Assembly: GCA_965230185.1 (NCBI GenBank)
Contig: OZ245995.1
Coordinates: 4,588,001-4,652,000, forward strand
Direction of reading: 5' to 3'
DNA: 64,000 bases
Source: Motiliproteus sp965230185
Lineage (GTDB): Bacteria > Pseudomonadota > Gammaproteobacteria > Pseudomonadales > Balneatricaceae
Numbering within the stretch: position 1 is the first letter of the stretch; each line of letters starts with the position of its first letter. Below, one piece after another: positions 27,392 to 37,219 of the stretch. The notes under the pieces were generated by a model. That model saw only the letters and a list, made by a program, of their open reading frames with translations, ran no database searches and had not been told where the DNA came from. A program made the translations under genes and the position numbers.

Positions 27392-28484
27392 GGGCTGCTC
27401 CTGATGTGGTTTGCATACATTGTTCGGCGACCAGCCTGCTGGCGTCTGCCTTTGCCAGTGATCGCGCCGTTTCAGCCATCTGCTGCAGACGCTTCCGGTC
27501 ATTCAGTTCGTTCAGTAACGCCACCAGCTTCTCCGGGGTCAGCGTCTGTTGCGGTACCAGCACCCCGGCACCGGCGTCGGACAGGTAACGGGCGTTCTCG
27601 GTCTGGTGATCATCCACCGCATGGGGGAAAGGGACCAGCACCGAGGCAACGCCGGCCGCGCTGAGTTCGCTGACCGTCAGTGCACCTGAACGACAGATCA
27701 CCAGGTCCGCCCACTCGTAGGCGGCGTTCATATCGTCAATAAAAGGTACAACCCGCGCGTCCAGCTGCATCTCCTGATAACGCCCGATGGTTGCGTCGAT
27801 ATTGCGTTTTCCAGCCTGATGCCAGACCTCAGGCCGCTCGTCCGACGTCATCATTGCCAGCGCCTGAGGCAGGGCTTCGTTGATGGCCTGAGCGCCGAGG
27901 CTGCCGCCGACGACCAGTAACCGCATCGGGCCACTGCGATCGCGAAACCGCTCAGCCGGTACCGGGACCTCAACGATGTTGCGGCGGATCGGATTGCCGG
28001 TACAGAGCACTTTCGCGGTTTTGTTAAAGGCCCCGGGAAACGCCTCCATCACCCGCACCGCCAGTCTCGACAGCACCTTATTGGTCATGCCGGGAATGGC
28101 ATTCTGCTCGTGAATCAGCACCGGCACGCCCAGCATCCAGGCCGCCAGACCACCGGGACCACTGGCGAAACCGCCCATCCCCAGCACACAGTCAGGCCGC
28201 ACCTGACGCAGCACCTGAATCGCCTGCCAGAGTGCTCGCAACAGCCGTAGCGGTGCGGTCAGCAGACTTAACCGCCCTTTCCCACGCAGGCCGGTGACGC
28301 TGATGGTATGAAGATCGATGCCGGCAGCGGGTACCAGCTCGTTCTCGATGCCACGCACCGAGCCCAGCCACTGAATTTCAACGCCGGCTTCACGCAGCAC
28401 GTCGGCGGTGGCCAGTGCCGGGAAAACATGACCGCCGGTGCCTCCGGCCATAATCAGCATCGTCCGTCCGGGCTGCCCGCTCAT
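27381..28484 (-). CDS. murG: Lipid II synthase MurG
   Basis: MurG transfers N-acetylglucosamine from UDP-GlcNAc to lipid I on the inner face of the membrane, making lipid II. The 367-residue GT-B glycosyltransferase has the glycine-rich loop GGTGGHVFPA near residues 14-23, GGFASGPGG, and the C-terminal donor site VICRSGALTVSELSAAG. The ATG overlaps the ftsW stop by 4 bases. Gene order ftsW-murG-murC matches other gammaproteobacteria. Confidence 0.97.
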   Translation of the reverse strand: MSGQPGRTMLIMAGGTGGHVFPALATADVLREAGVEIQWLGSVRGIENELVPAAGIDLHTISVTGLRGKGRLSLLTAPLRLLRALWQAIQVLRQVRPDCVLGMGGFASGPGGLAAWMLGVPVLIHEQNAIPGMTNKVLSRLAVRVMEAFPGAFNKTAKVLCTGNPIRRNIVEVPVPAERFRDRSGPMRLLVVGGSLGAQAINEALPQALAMMTSDERPEVWHQAGKRNIDATIGRYQEMQLDARVVPFIDDMNAAYEWADLVICRSGALTVSELSAAGVASVLVPFPHAVDDHQTENARYLSDAGAGVLVPQQTLTPEKLVALLNELNDRKRLQQMAETARSLAKADASRLVAEQCMQTTSGAAREG

Positions 28485-29758
28485 GCCAGCACCTCCCCGG
28501 TCTCTTCACAGACCAGCAGTGTCGCCGAGTCTGTTTTCAGTTTCTTACGCTTTCCCTTTGCCGCTTTTTTCTTCGCTTTCCCCGCCTTCTCAGCCAGCTT
28601 CTTACCGGCGTAGAAATTCTCAAAGTGAATACGGGACAGCAGCGCCAGCATCACCATCGACACGATCAGGCTACTGCCGCCATAGCTGACCAGCGGCAGC
28701 GTCAGCCCTTTGGTGGGCAGCACGCCGACGTTGACGCCGATATTGATCAGCGACTGGGCGGCAAACACCAGTCCGATGCCGTAGCAGACATAGGCCTGAT
28801 AGCAGCGCTGCAACAGCTCGGCTTTGCGACCGATATAGAACGCCCGAAGCACCAGGATGCCAAACAGCACCACCATTGCCAGGGCCCCGATCAGCCCCAG
28901 CTCCTCAGCCAGTACTGAAAACACAAAGTCGGTATGGGCTTCCGGCAGATAGAACAGTTTCTGCACGCTGTTACCCAATCCGAGACCCGTAATCTCCCCC
29001 CGCCCGAAGGCGATCTGCGCCTGGGACAGTTGGTAGCCACTACCGAACGGGTCGGCCCAGGGATCCAGGAAGGTGATCAGTCGCTGCATCCGATAGGGCT
29101 GGGAGATGGCCATCCCCGCCACCAGCAGCAGACTGCCGCAGATCACCAGGCTGAATTGACCGAGACGCATACCGCTGAGGAAGATCATTCCCAGCACCGT
29201 GCCCATCAGCACCACCACGGCACCAAAATCCGGCTCCAGAATCAGCAGCACGATAAAGACCGACACCACTCCCATGGGTTTGACAAAGCCGCTCCACTGG
29301 CTCCGTACTTCGTCGAGACGCCGGACCAGATAAGCCGCCAGATAAAGGATCATAAACAGTTTAGCCAGTTCCGAAGCCTGCAGATTGACAGGCCCCAGTG
29401 AGATCCAGCGACTACTGCCGTTGACCTCGCGTCCGATCCCCGGTATCAGCACCGCCACCAGCAGAATCGATGTCCCCAGCAACCACCAGTGACCGGTGCG
29501 CTGCCAGAATTTAGAGGGCACAAAGAAAGCCGCCAGTGCCGCTATAACTCCCAACACCATAAAGATCAGGTGGCGACCGGCGAAAAAGAACGGCGAATCG
29601 TAACGAACCCCCGCCACCTCCATGGATGCCGAGGTGATCATCAGAAAACCGGCCAGCAGCAGACTGGTGGCACTGAACAGCAGCCAGGGGTCCCAGGGGC
29701 GCGGCGGCTGATTCAGCTGCGGCAGCGACGGCATCTTCGGCAGAGACAGCAGCTTCAT
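28481..29758 (-). CDS. ftsW: Peptidoglycan glycosyltransferase FtsW
   Basis: FtsW is the SEDS-family polymerase of septal peptidoglycan and works with FtsI. The 425-residue protein has about ten membrane helices and the SEDS hallmarks, including GVLPTKGLTLPLVSYGGSS in the late periplasmic loop and the catalytic-loop region containing the conserved Asp. The N-terminus (~24 residues, Pro-rich) and the C-terminal Lys-rich tail are cytoplasmic. It overlaps both murD and murG by 4 bases. Confidence 0.96.
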   Translation of the reverse strand: MKLLSLPKMPSLPQLNQPPRPWDPWLLFSATSLLLAGFLMITSASMEVAGVRYDSPFFFAGRHLIFMVLGVIAALAAFFVPSKFWQRTGHWWLLGTSILLVAVLIPGIGREVNGSSRWISLGPVNLQASELAKLFMILYLAAYLVRRLDEVRSQWSGFVKPMGVVSVFIVLLILEPDFGAVVVLMGTVLGMIFLSGMRLGQFSLVICGSLLLVAGMAISQPYRMQRLITFLDPWADPFGSGYQLSQAQIAFGRGEITGLGLGNSVQKLFYLPEAHTDFVFSVLAEELGLIGALAMVVLFGILVLRAFYIGRKAELLQRCYQAYVCYGIGLVFAAQSLINIGVNVGVLPTKGLTLPLVSYGGSSLIVSMVMLALLSRIHFENFYAGKKLAEKAGKAKKKAAKGKRKKLKTDSATLLVCEETGEVLA

Positions 29759-31113
29759 GTCAGCGCCTCCACCAGAGCCATAAACTGGTCGCCACGGTCT
29801 TCAAAGCCGCTGAACATATCGAAACTGGCACAGGCCGGCGACAGCAGCACCACATCGCCACTGCGGGCCAGACGGCGGGCCTCGGTCACGGCCGCGGACA
29901 GACTATCTTCCCGACTGGTGCTGACCTCCGGCTCCAGCGCTGTCGCGATCGCTTCGCGGTCACGCCCGATCAGCACCACATTGCGGCCCCACTTCAGGAG
30001 CGGCGCTTTCAGCTCCGAGAAATCGGCACCTTTACCGTCACCGCCGGCAATCAGCAGGATACGCCCGCCCCGCTGCTGCAACTGAGCTCCAAAGCCCTCG
30101 ATCGCCGCCAGCGTGGCACCGACGTTAGTACCCTTGGAATCGTTGAAGTACTGAACGCCCTCCAGTTCCCGCACCCACTGGCAGCGATGTTCCAGACCAC
30201 TGAAACGGCGTAGCGTCTGCAGCATGACCGCCATAGGAATTCTGACCGCCGCCCCCAGCGCCAGCGCCGCCAGTGCATTGGCAACGTTATGCTGCCCCGG
30301 CATTTTCAGCTCGGATACTGGCATCAACCGATCAAGACCGCAGGCCAGATACTGCTCGCCTTCCTCGCTGATCACTCCGTACTGACCGAGATCCGGCGTG
30401 CCGAGCGAAAAACGGCAGCGTGGTACCCGGTCCGGAATCAGTGGTTGAGTCAGGTTATCGTCGCCGTTCCAGACGGCCTGTCGACAGCCCTGATAAATAA
30501 TATGTTTGGCCCGGTGATAGGCCATCAGATCATCGTAACGATCCATATGATCCGGGCTGATGTTCAGCACCGTCGCCACCGCGGCGCGCAGCTCGGACGT
30601 GGTCTCCAGCTGGAAACTGGACAGCTCCAGCACATAAAGCTGCTTTTCGCCTTCAGACAACAGATCCAGCACCGGCGTCCCCAGATTGCCACCGACACCG
30701 ACCTCGATTCCGGCGGCTGCCGCCATCTCGCCCACCAGGGTCGTCACCGTGCTCTTGGCATTGGAGCCGGTAATCGCCACGATGGGAGCGCTGACGGCCA
30801 GACAGAACAGATCGATATCACCGATCACTTGGACGCCCTCAGCCTCGGCAGCGACAATCGCCGGCAGCTTACGGGAGACCCCGGGGCTGACTACCAGTCG
30901 TGAGGCCCGCTTCAGGGTATCTATCTGCAACTCACCACACTCAATGGCCACCGTCGGAAATTCAGACCTGAAACTCTCCAGCTGCGGCGGCTGCTCACGG
31001 GTATCCACAACGGCGAACCTCTCGCCCCGGGAGGCCAGATAACGGGCACAGGAGATCCCGGTCTTTCCCAGACCGATGACGATGGTAAATCTGTCGGTGC
31101 CAATCAACGTCAT
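29755..31113 (-). CDS. murD: UDP-N-acetylmuramoylalanine--D-glutamate ligase MurD
   Basis: MurD adds D-glutamate to UDP-MurNAc-L-Ala. The 452-residue protein has the N-terminal Rossmann-like domain (IVIGLGKTGISCA), the ATP loop GSNAKST (116-122), in which Ala replaces the usual Gly, and a C-terminal ligase domain. An Ala here is a known variant among gammaproteobacterial MurD proteins. The gene lies 82 bp downstream of mraY and overlaps ftsW by 4 bases. Confidence 0.97.
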   Translation of the reverse strand: MTLIGTDRFTIVIGLGKTGISCARYLASRGERFAVVDTREQPPQLESFRSEFPTVAIECGELQIDTLKRASRLVVSPGVSRKLPAIVAAEAEGVQVIGDIDLFCLAVSAPIVAITGSNAKSTVTTLVGEMAAAAGIEVGVGGNLGTPVLDLLSEGEKQLYVLELSSFQLETTSELRAAVATVLNISPDHMDRYDDLMAYHRAKHIIYQGCRQAVWNGDDNLTQPLIPDRVPRCRFSLGTPDLGQYGVISEEGEQYLACGLDRLMPVSELKMPGQHNVANALAALALGAAVRIPMAVMLQTLRRFSGLEHRCQWVRELEGVQYFNDSKGTNVGATLAAIEGFGAQLQQRGGRILLIAGGDGKGADFSELKAPLLKWGRNVVLIGRDREAIATALEPEVSTSREDSLSAAVTEARRLARSGDVVLLSPACASFDMFSGFEDRGDQFMALVEALT

Positions 31114-31195
31114 CTTGCTGCTATCTCTCCAGTCTTAGCCTTGTTCGTTCCGTTCGTTTTTTCGTATCAGTCCTGTTTCGGTTTCCGCGCGCGGC

Positions 31196-32278
31196 TCAGC
31201 GAATCTTCAGCGATGCCAGCCCGATCAGCACCAGGATAACGGTGACGATCCAGAAACGCACAATGACCCGGGGTTCGGGCCAGCCTTTGAGTTCAAAATG
31301 ATGGTGCAGCGGTGCCATCCTGAATATTCGTCGCCCGGTCAGCTTGTAGGAGCCGACCTGCAGGATCACCGACACCGTCTCCATCACGAAGACGCCGCCC
31401 ATAATCAGCAGCACCAGCTCCTGGCGAACGATAACCGCGACCACACCCAGCGCAGCCCCCAGCGCCAGAGCGCCCACATCTCCCATAAACACCTGGGCGG
31501 GATAGGTGTTGAACCAGAGAAAACCAAGCCCGGCCCCCACCATGGCACCGCAGAATACGATCAGCTCTCCGGAGCCGGTGATGTAGGGGATCTGCAGATA
31601 TTCGGCGAAACGGATATGACCGCTGAGATAACTGAACAGCCCCAGCGCACCGGCCACCAGAACGGTGGGCAGGATGGCCAGCCCATCCAGCCCATCGGTC
31701 AGGTTGACAGCGTTACTGCTGCCAACGATGACGAAATAGGTAAAGACGATAAAGAACAGCCCCATTTCGATCGCCACTTCCTTAAAGAAGGGGACGATCA
31801 GCTGGGTTTCAGCAGGTCCGGTAGCGCTCATGTAGAGCACGATGGCCGCACCGGCACCGGCCACCGACTGCCAGAAATACTTCCAGCGCGCGGGCAGACC
31901 GCGGGAATTTTTCTCAACCACCTTGCGGTAATCGTCAACCCAGCCGACGGCACCGAACATCAGCGTCACAATCAGCACTACCCAGACATATAGATTGCTG
32001 AGATCACCCCACAGCAAAGTACTGAGAGCGATCGCGATCAGAATCAGCGCGCCGCCCATGGTCGGGGTTCCGGCTTTACTGAGATGGCTCTGAGGACCGT
32101 CGTCCCGTACCGCCTGCCCGATCTGGTAATGGGTCAGCTTGCGAATCATCACCGGACCTACCAGCACGGAGATCGCCATTGCCGTCAGCACCCCGAGAAT
32201 GCCCCGCAGGGTCAGGTACTGAAACACGGCGAAGCCACTGTCAAACCGGGTCAGAAATTCAGCCAGAAGCAGCAACAT
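31196..32278 (-). CDS. mraY: Phospho-N-acetylmuramoyl-pentapeptide transferase MraY
   Basis: MraY attaches phospho-MurNAc-pentapeptide to undecaprenyl phosphate, forming lipid I. The 360-residue integral membrane protein has ten predicted helices. The catalytic motifs are present: VDDYRKVV after the fourth helix, NLTDGLDGLA in the middle, and the C-terminal HHHFELKGWPE histidine motif. It starts 2 bp after murF, implying tight coupling. Confidence 0.98.
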   Translation of the reverse strand: MLLLLAEFLTRFDSGFAVFQYLTLRGILGVLTAMAISVLVGPVMIRKLTHYQIGQAVRDDGPQSHLSKAGTPTMGGALILIAIALSTLLWGDLSNLYVWVVLIVTLMFGAVGWVDDYRKVVEKNSRGLPARWKYFWQSVAGAGAAIVLYMSATGPAETQLIVPFFKEVAIEMGLFFIVFTYFVIVGSSNAVNLTDGLDGLAILPTVLVAGALGLFSYLSGHIRFAEYLQIPYITGSGELIVFCGAMVGAGLGFLWFNTYPAQVFMGDVGALALGAALGVVAVIVRQELVLLIMGGVFVMETVSVILQVGSYKLTGRRIFRMAPLHHHFELKGWPEPRVIVRFWIVTVILVLIGLASLKIR

Positions 32279-32280
32279 AC

Positions 32281-33651
32281 TCAGCAGCTCTCCCCGTTCA
32301 GCAGGGCATTGACCACCTGTTCCATCGCTGCGCTTCTCGAACCTTTTACCAGTACCACCATATTTTCTTTCACCCGTTCATTCAGCCAGGCAGCCAGCGC
32401 CTGGTTATCGTCAAAAATTTCCGCCTCTCCGCCCTGACGGCGAAAGGCCATTGCGGCTTCAGCCGCCAGCTTTCCTGCCGACAGCAAACGATCGATACCC
32501 TGTTCGGCAGCATATTCACCGACCTGGCGATGAAGCGATTCAGCCTCCCCCCCCAGCTCGCCCATATTGCCCAGCACCAGTACCCGCTCACCGCTCAGAT
32601 CCCTGAGCACATCGATGGCGGCCCGGACCGAATCGGGATTGGCGTTGTAGCTGTCATCGATCACCCGCACACCGGCAGATGTCACCGAGCTGGCCAGCCT
32701 GCCCGGCACCCCGTCGAACCCGGCCAGTCCGCTGGCGATCTCTTCATAACTGACTCCCAGGGCACCGGCAGCAGCGGCTGCCGCCAGCGCATTGGCCACC
32801 ATATGGCGACCCGGCACTCTCAGAGCCACCTCAATCCTTTGGCCATCGCCATGCAGATCGAACTGATAACAACCGTTGGTTCCAGCGTTCAGCCCACTGA
32901 CGTGAAGGTCCGCATCCGTGGAAGAGAGACTGAAAGTGAGCTTTGCCTTGTCCTTCAACTGATTGAGCCAGTAATCAGCATTGGCATCATCCAGATTGAC
33001 AATACCTGTGCCATTGACACCGAGTCCGGCAAAGATCTCACCCTTGGCTTCAACCACACCCTGCAGGCTGCCGAAACCTTCAAGATGGGCGCCGCCCGCA
33101 TTGTTCAGGACCGCCACAACCGGCTCGGCCAGCTCAACTGTAAAGGCGATTTCGCCGGCGCCGCTGGCGCCCAGCTCCACAACCGCAAACTCATGTTCAG
33201 GCTGAAGCTCCAGCAGGGTTAAAGGGACACCGATCTCATTGTTAAGGTTCCCCCGGGTTGCCAGTACTTTTCCGCGTTGCCGCAAAATGGCCGCCAGCAT
33301 CTCTTTAACACTGGTTTTACCGCTGCTGCCGGTAATCGCCACCAGCGGTCCCCGAAACTGTTGTCGATTCAGCCAGCCAATACGGCCCAGCGCTTTGCGG
33401 GTATCGGCAACCACCAGCTGAGGAATTTCCACATCCTGAGGCTCACTGACCACTGCTGCCACAGCGCCGGCCTCTGCCGCCTGTTGTACAAAACGGTTGC
33501 CATTAAAGTTGGGGCCGCTCAAAGCAACGAACAGGTCTCCGGGCTGCAGGCTGCGCGTATCGGTGCTGATCCTGTCGAACCGGGCATCTTCGCCCACTAC
33601 GGAGGCGGCCAGTGGTGCGATCAGCTGCTGCAGTGTCATTGATTTAATCAC
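32281..33651 (-). CDS. murF: UDP-MurNAc-tripeptide--D-Ala-D-Ala ligase MurF
   Basis: MurF adds the D-alanyl-D-alanine dipeptide, the last cytoplasmic step of precursor synthesis. The 456-residue protein has the ATP loop GSSGKTS (108-114), the central Mur ligase domain and the C-terminal domain with DSYNANPDS. Two starts are possible: GTG at 33651, overlapping the murE stop with GGGAG just ahead, or ATG at 33639. I keep the GTG because the Shine-Dalgarno sequence fits it better, though the spacing is short. Confidence 0.95.
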   Translation of the reverse strand: MIKSMTLQQLIAPLAASVVGEDARFDRISTDTRSLQPGDLFVALSGPNFNGNRFVQQAAEAGAVAAVVSEPQDVEIPQLVVADTRKALGRIGWLNRQQFRGPLVAITGSSGKTSVKEMLAAILRQRGKVLATRGNLNNEIGVPLTLLELQPEHEFAVVELGASGAGEIAFTVELAEPVVAVLNNAGGAHLEGFGSLQGVVEAKGEIFAGLGVNGTGIVNLDDANADYWLNQLKDKAKLTFSLSSTDADLHVSGLNAGTNGCYQFDLHGDGQRIEVALRVPGRHMVANALAAAAAAGALGVSYEEIASGLAGFDGVPGRLASSVTSAGVRVIDDSYNANPDSVRAAIDVLRDLSGERVLVLGNMGELGGEAESLHRQVGEYAAEQGIDRLLSAGKLAAEAAMAFRRQGGEAEIFDDNQALAAWLNERVKENMVVLVKGSRSAAMEQVVNALLNGESC

Positions 33652-35164
33652 GCTCTCCCCCTGTTTCGAGCAGCGAACGAATCACTCCGGCGTCACTGAA
33701 GGGATAACGCACTCCGTTGATCTCCTGATAATCTTCGTGACCCTTACCGGCCACCAGCACCACATCTCCCGGCTCCGCTCCGGACAGCGCCAACGCGATA
33801 GCCTGACGGCGATCCGCTTCAACGGCCACGCCCTCGCAGCTGGAAAAGCCACTGAGCACTTCATTAATGATCTGCTGCGGGTCTTCGGTTCTGGGGTTGT
33901 CGCTGGTCACTACCGGTCGGTCCGCCAGCCTGCCGGCAATCGTCGCCATCTCGGCACGCTTACCGCGATCGCGATCACCACCACAACCAAACACACACCA
34001 GAGCTGTCCCTGACAATGGCTGCGCAGCGCCCGCAGCGCCTTTTCAAGAGCGTCCGGCGTATGGGCATAATCGACCACCACCAGCCGGCCATCGGTCGCG
34101 GGCAGCGGCTGCATCCGGCCCTCAACACCACGCAGCTGCGGCAGGATCCGCTCGATGGTCGCAGCATCTGTTCCCAGATTGCCCAGCACGGCGACAGTTG
34201 CCATCAGATTGGACAGATTAAACCGTCCCAGCACCGGTGCCTTAACACGGATATCACCCCAGGGGGTATCCAGCAGCGCCGCCAGACCGTCGACAGAGAG
34301 CTGATGTTCACGAACCAGCAACTGGCGAAGATTGGGGAACTCAACCACCAGCGGAGAGGCCTCCAGGCCGTATCCGATAATCTCGACATCCGCGGCAACC
34401 GCCTTCAGCAGTTCCCGCGCGTAAGGATCGTCCAGGTTGATCACCGCCTGGCGAATACCGTAATCCCGGAACAGACGCTGCTTGGCAGCGCCGTAGCTCG
34501 CCATATCGCCGTGGTAATCAAGGTGGTCGCGGGTCAGATTGGTGAAAACCGCCTGACTGAAAGCGATACCGGCGACCCGGCCCTGATCCAACGCATGGGA
34601 GGAGACTTCCATCACCAGATTTTCTGCGCCCTGACCTTGCAATCCGGCCAGCAGAGCCTGCAGCCTGAGCGGGTCCGGGGTGGTATGGCTGGCACTCTGT
34701 AGCCGGTCGAGAAATCCGTAACCGTTGGTGCCGATCACTGCCGCGGGGCTGTCCAGCAATTCCAGCGCCCGAGCGATAAAGTGGCTGCAGGAGGTCTTGC
34801 CATTGGTGCCGGTAATACCGATCATGGTCATATGACGGGAGGGCTGGCCGTAGAAGCGATCAGCCAGTTCAGCCAGCCGCGTTTCCAGGCCGTCAACCAC
34901 GATCAGCGGCAGGCCGCACTCCGGCACCTGCTCACGACTGCCGATCAGCACGGCGACAGCGCCAGCCTGTTCCGCCCGGGAAATAAAGTCGGCGCCATCG
35001 AACCGATCACCTTTACAGGCCAGAAACAGGTCGCCATCGGCGATACGGCGGCTGTCACTGGCCAGCCCGCTTATCTTCAGTTCCGCCAGTCCGTCAGCCG
35101 CCAGCTGCCCGGACATCTCCGGCAGCAGTTCAGACAGTGTCATCCGCTTATCAGCCCCGTTCAT
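33644..35164 (-). CDS. murE: UDP-MurNAc-dipeptide--meso-diaminopimelate ligase MurE
   Basis: MurE adds the third stem residue. The DNPR motif (in VTSDNPRTEDP) identifies meso-diaminopimelate as substrate, so the wall is the usual Gram-negative type. The ATP loop is GTNGKTS (119-125). I start at the ATG at 35164, one base after the ftsI stop, giving 506 residues; an ATG at 35143 is the alternative (499 residues). The frame remains open further upstream inside ftsI but that part is unrelated to MurE. Confidence 0.95.
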   Translation of the reverse strand: MNGADKRMTLSELLPEMSGQLAADGLAELKISGLASDSRRIADGDLFLACKGDRFDGADFISRAEQAGAVAVLIGSREQVPECGLPLIVVDGLETRLAELADRFYGQPSRHMTMIGITGTNGKTSCSHFIARALELLDSPAAVIGTNGYGFLDRLQSASHTTPDPLRLQALLAGLQGQGAENLVMEVSSHALDQGRVAGIAFSQAVFTNLTRDHLDYHGDMASYGAAKQRLFRDYGIRQAVINLDDPYARELLKAVAADVEIIGYGLEASPLVVEFPNLRQLLVREHQLSVDGLAALLDTPWGDIRVKAPVLGRFNLSNLMATVAVLGNLGTDAATIERILPQLRGVEGRMQPLPATDGRLVVVDYAHTPDALEKALRALRSHCQGQLWCVFGCGGDRDRGKRAEMATIAGRLADRPVVTSDNPRTEDPQQIINEVLSGFSSCEGVAVEADRRQAIALALSGAEPGDVVLVAGKGHEDYQEINGVRYPFSDAGVIRSLLETGGERD

Positions 35165-35165
35165 C

Positions 35166-36878
35166 TCAGTTCCAGGCCATCTGTTGTTCAAGTGAAGGCG
35201 GCAGTACATCGGGCGCCACATTCATCAGCCGCAGAGTACCGGCCATAATTCGGGAAAATACCGGTGCTGCAACTTCCCCGCCGTAGTATTCCTCACCCTG
35301 GGGCTCATCGACGGTTATCACCGCCACGTAACGAGGGTCGCTGGCCGGTGCGACTCCGGCAAAGATGGCCACGTACTGGTCATCCTCATAGCCGTTTTTT
35401 CCCACCTTATGCACAGTACCGGTCTTACCGGCCACTCGGAATGACGGCACCTGGGCCCGCCGACCGGTTCCTCCTTTATGGATGACCGTCTCCATCATTT
35501 TCAGCACCTGACGGGAGACTCGCTCCGGCAGAATCCTGTCACCTTCGGCCGGCCCGTCCAGCTTCATCAGTGACAGCGGTCGTTTAATGCCCCCCGAAGC
35601 CAGACTCGAATAGGCCTGCGCCAGCTGCAACGGAGTGATGGCCAGACCATAGCCGTAGGACATGGTGGCCCTTTCCACCAGCCGCTTCGGGGAGTAATGA
35701 GGCAGGGTTCCAACCCGTTCGCCCGGGAAACCGCTGCCGGTGGTCTGGCCCAGGCCGGCGTTGTAGAACATGTTGCGAACCGAATCCTCACCCAGACTCA
35801 GGGCCAGCTTACTGACCCCTACGTTGCTGGATTTGGTGATGATCCGGGTAATATTCAGCACCCCATAATTGCGGTGGTCACGAATGGTCTTTCCCTTAAT
35901 ACGGACATAGCCCGGGCTGGTATTAACCTCGGACTCCGGACGATATTTTCCACTGGCCAGCGCCGCAGCCACCGTCAGAGGCTTTACGGTCGAGCCCGGT
36001 TCAAAGGTGTCGGTGGTGGCGCGGTTACGCAGATGATCAACTTTAATACGGCTGCGATTATTGGGGTTGTAAGATGGCTGGTTAACCATCGCCAGCACTT
36101 CGCCGGTCCGGGTATCGACCACCACCGCCGAACCGGACTTTGCCCGGTGCTGTTTAACGGCAGCTTTAAGTTCACGATAAGCCAGATACTGAACCCGAAG
36201 ATCGATACTCAGACGCAGATCCTGCCCCGAACGAGCGGGACTGATAGCCTGGATATCCTTGATGGTTCGTCCCAGCCTGTCCTTCAGCACACGTTTTTTA
36301 CCGGGCTCCCCTTTAAGCCACTCATCATAGGCCAGTTCCATGCCCTCCTGGCCAACCCCGTCGACATTAGTGAAGCCGACCAGATGAGTCGCCACCTCGG
36401 CCGCCGGGTAGTAGCGCTTGTACTCACTCTGAGCGTAAACACCCGGGAGATTCAGATCCAGCACCCGGCCAGCATCGGCAGGTGTCATATGACGGCGGAG
36501 GTAGAGAAACTGCTTGTGCTGATTACGCTTAATCAGTTTCTTCAGCTTGCTTTCGGAAGTCCCTGCAACGCTGGCCAGCTTCTGCCACTGAGCACCCTCG
36601 GCACTGAATTCACCGGGATTGACCCAGATACTCTTAACCGGAGCGCTGACCGCCAGCGGCTCGCCGTTACGATCCAGAATCATACCCCGATGCGCAGGAA
36701 TACTGGCCACCCGCAGACTGCGGGCATCACCCTGGCCCTGCAAAAACTCATCCTCCAGCAGATTGAGATAAACCATACGGCCGACAACCACCGCCGCCAG
36801 AGCGAGCAGCGCCAGCAGAACCAGGCGAAATCGCCAGGTATACATATAGCTGTTGTCCGGCTCCACCTGTTCGTTCAC
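35166..36878 (-). CDS. ftsI: Septal transpeptidase FtsI (PBP3)
   Basis: FtsI is the class B penicillin-binding protein that cross-links septal peptidoglycan. I start at the GTG at 36878, which overlaps the ftsL stop (GTGA), giving 570 residues. A membrane helix spans about residues 17-37, followed by the pedestal domain and the transpeptidase domain with the three active-site motifs: S296-T-V-K, S350-S-N, and K-T-G-T near residue 485. The upstream open frame has no ribosome site and lies inside ftsL. Confidence 0.96.
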   Translation of the reverse strand: MNEQVEPDNSYMYTWRFRLVLLALLALAAVVVGRMVYLNLLEDEFLQGQGDARSLRVASIPAHRGMILDRNGEPLAVSAPVKSIWVNPGEFSAEGAQWQKLASVAGTSESKLKKLIKRNQHKQFLYLRRHMTPADAGRVLDLNLPGVYAQSEYKRYYPAAEVATHLVGFTNVDGVGQEGMELAYDEWLKGEPGKKRVLKDRLGRTIKDIQAISPARSGQDLRLSIDLRVQYLAYRELKAAVKQHRAKSGSAVVVDTRTGEVLAMVNQPSYNPNNRSRIKVDHLRNRATTDTFEPGSTVKPLTVAAALASGKYRPESEVNTSPGYVRIKGKTIRDHRNYGVLNITRIITKSSNVGVSKLALSLGEDSVRNMFYNAGLGQTTGSGFPGERVGTLPHYSPKRLVERATMSYGYGLAITPLQLAQAYSSLASGGIKRPLSLMKLDGPAEGDRILPERVSRQVLKMMETVIHKGGTGRRAQVPSFRVAGKTGTVHKVGKNGYEDDQYVAIFAGVAPASDPRYVAVITVDEPQGEEYYGGEVAAPVFSRIMAGTLRLMNVAPDVLPPSLEQQMAWN

Positions 36879-37210
36879 GGTTTCACCACGACTATCTCGT
36901 CGGGAGAGGGCACATACATATCCAGTTTCCGGGTCACCACCTTTTCTATTCTGCTGTGAGCCGCCAGAGCACTCTGCTCCAGCAGCAACTGTCCCCATTC
37001 CACCTGCAGTCGGTCGCGAGCCTGCAGCATCTGCTGCTGCTCATTAAACAGCTGTCGGTACAGATAAGCGCTGTAAATGACGGCCAGCGCACTCAGAATT
37101 ACCAGAACGGTCAGAACACCAGCAGCGCCCCTTCTCCATGCCACTGATGTCCTGCCGTCTGGCCCCACCTTACTCCTTGCTGCGCTTCTGCCTGTTGCCG
37201 CTCTCGCCAT
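36875..37210 (-). CDS. ftsL: Cell division protein FtsL
   Basis: FtsL is a small bitopic protein that joins FtsB and FtsQ to activate FtsWI. The 111-residue sequence has a basic N-terminus (~25 residues), a membrane helix around 28-48 (GVLTVLVILSALAVIYSAYL) and a periplasmic coiled-coil region rich in Gln and Leu up to ~85. Sequence similarity in this family is low, so position between rsmH and ftsI is the main support. It lies 9 bp after rsmH and overlaps ftsI by 4 bases. Confidence 0.92.
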   Translation of the reverse strand: MARAATGRSAARSKVGPDGRTSVAWRRGAAGVLTVLVILSALAVIYSAYLYRQLFNEQQQMLQARDRLQVEWGQLLLEQSALAAHSRIEKVVTRKLDMYVPSPDEIVVVKP

Positions 37211-37219
37211 GAGCGCACC

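Noticed and set aside
35697..36959. 420-codon plus-strand frame opposite ftsI
   Set aside because: Antisense shadow caused by high GC and low stop density; ftsI motifs on the other strand are unambiguous.
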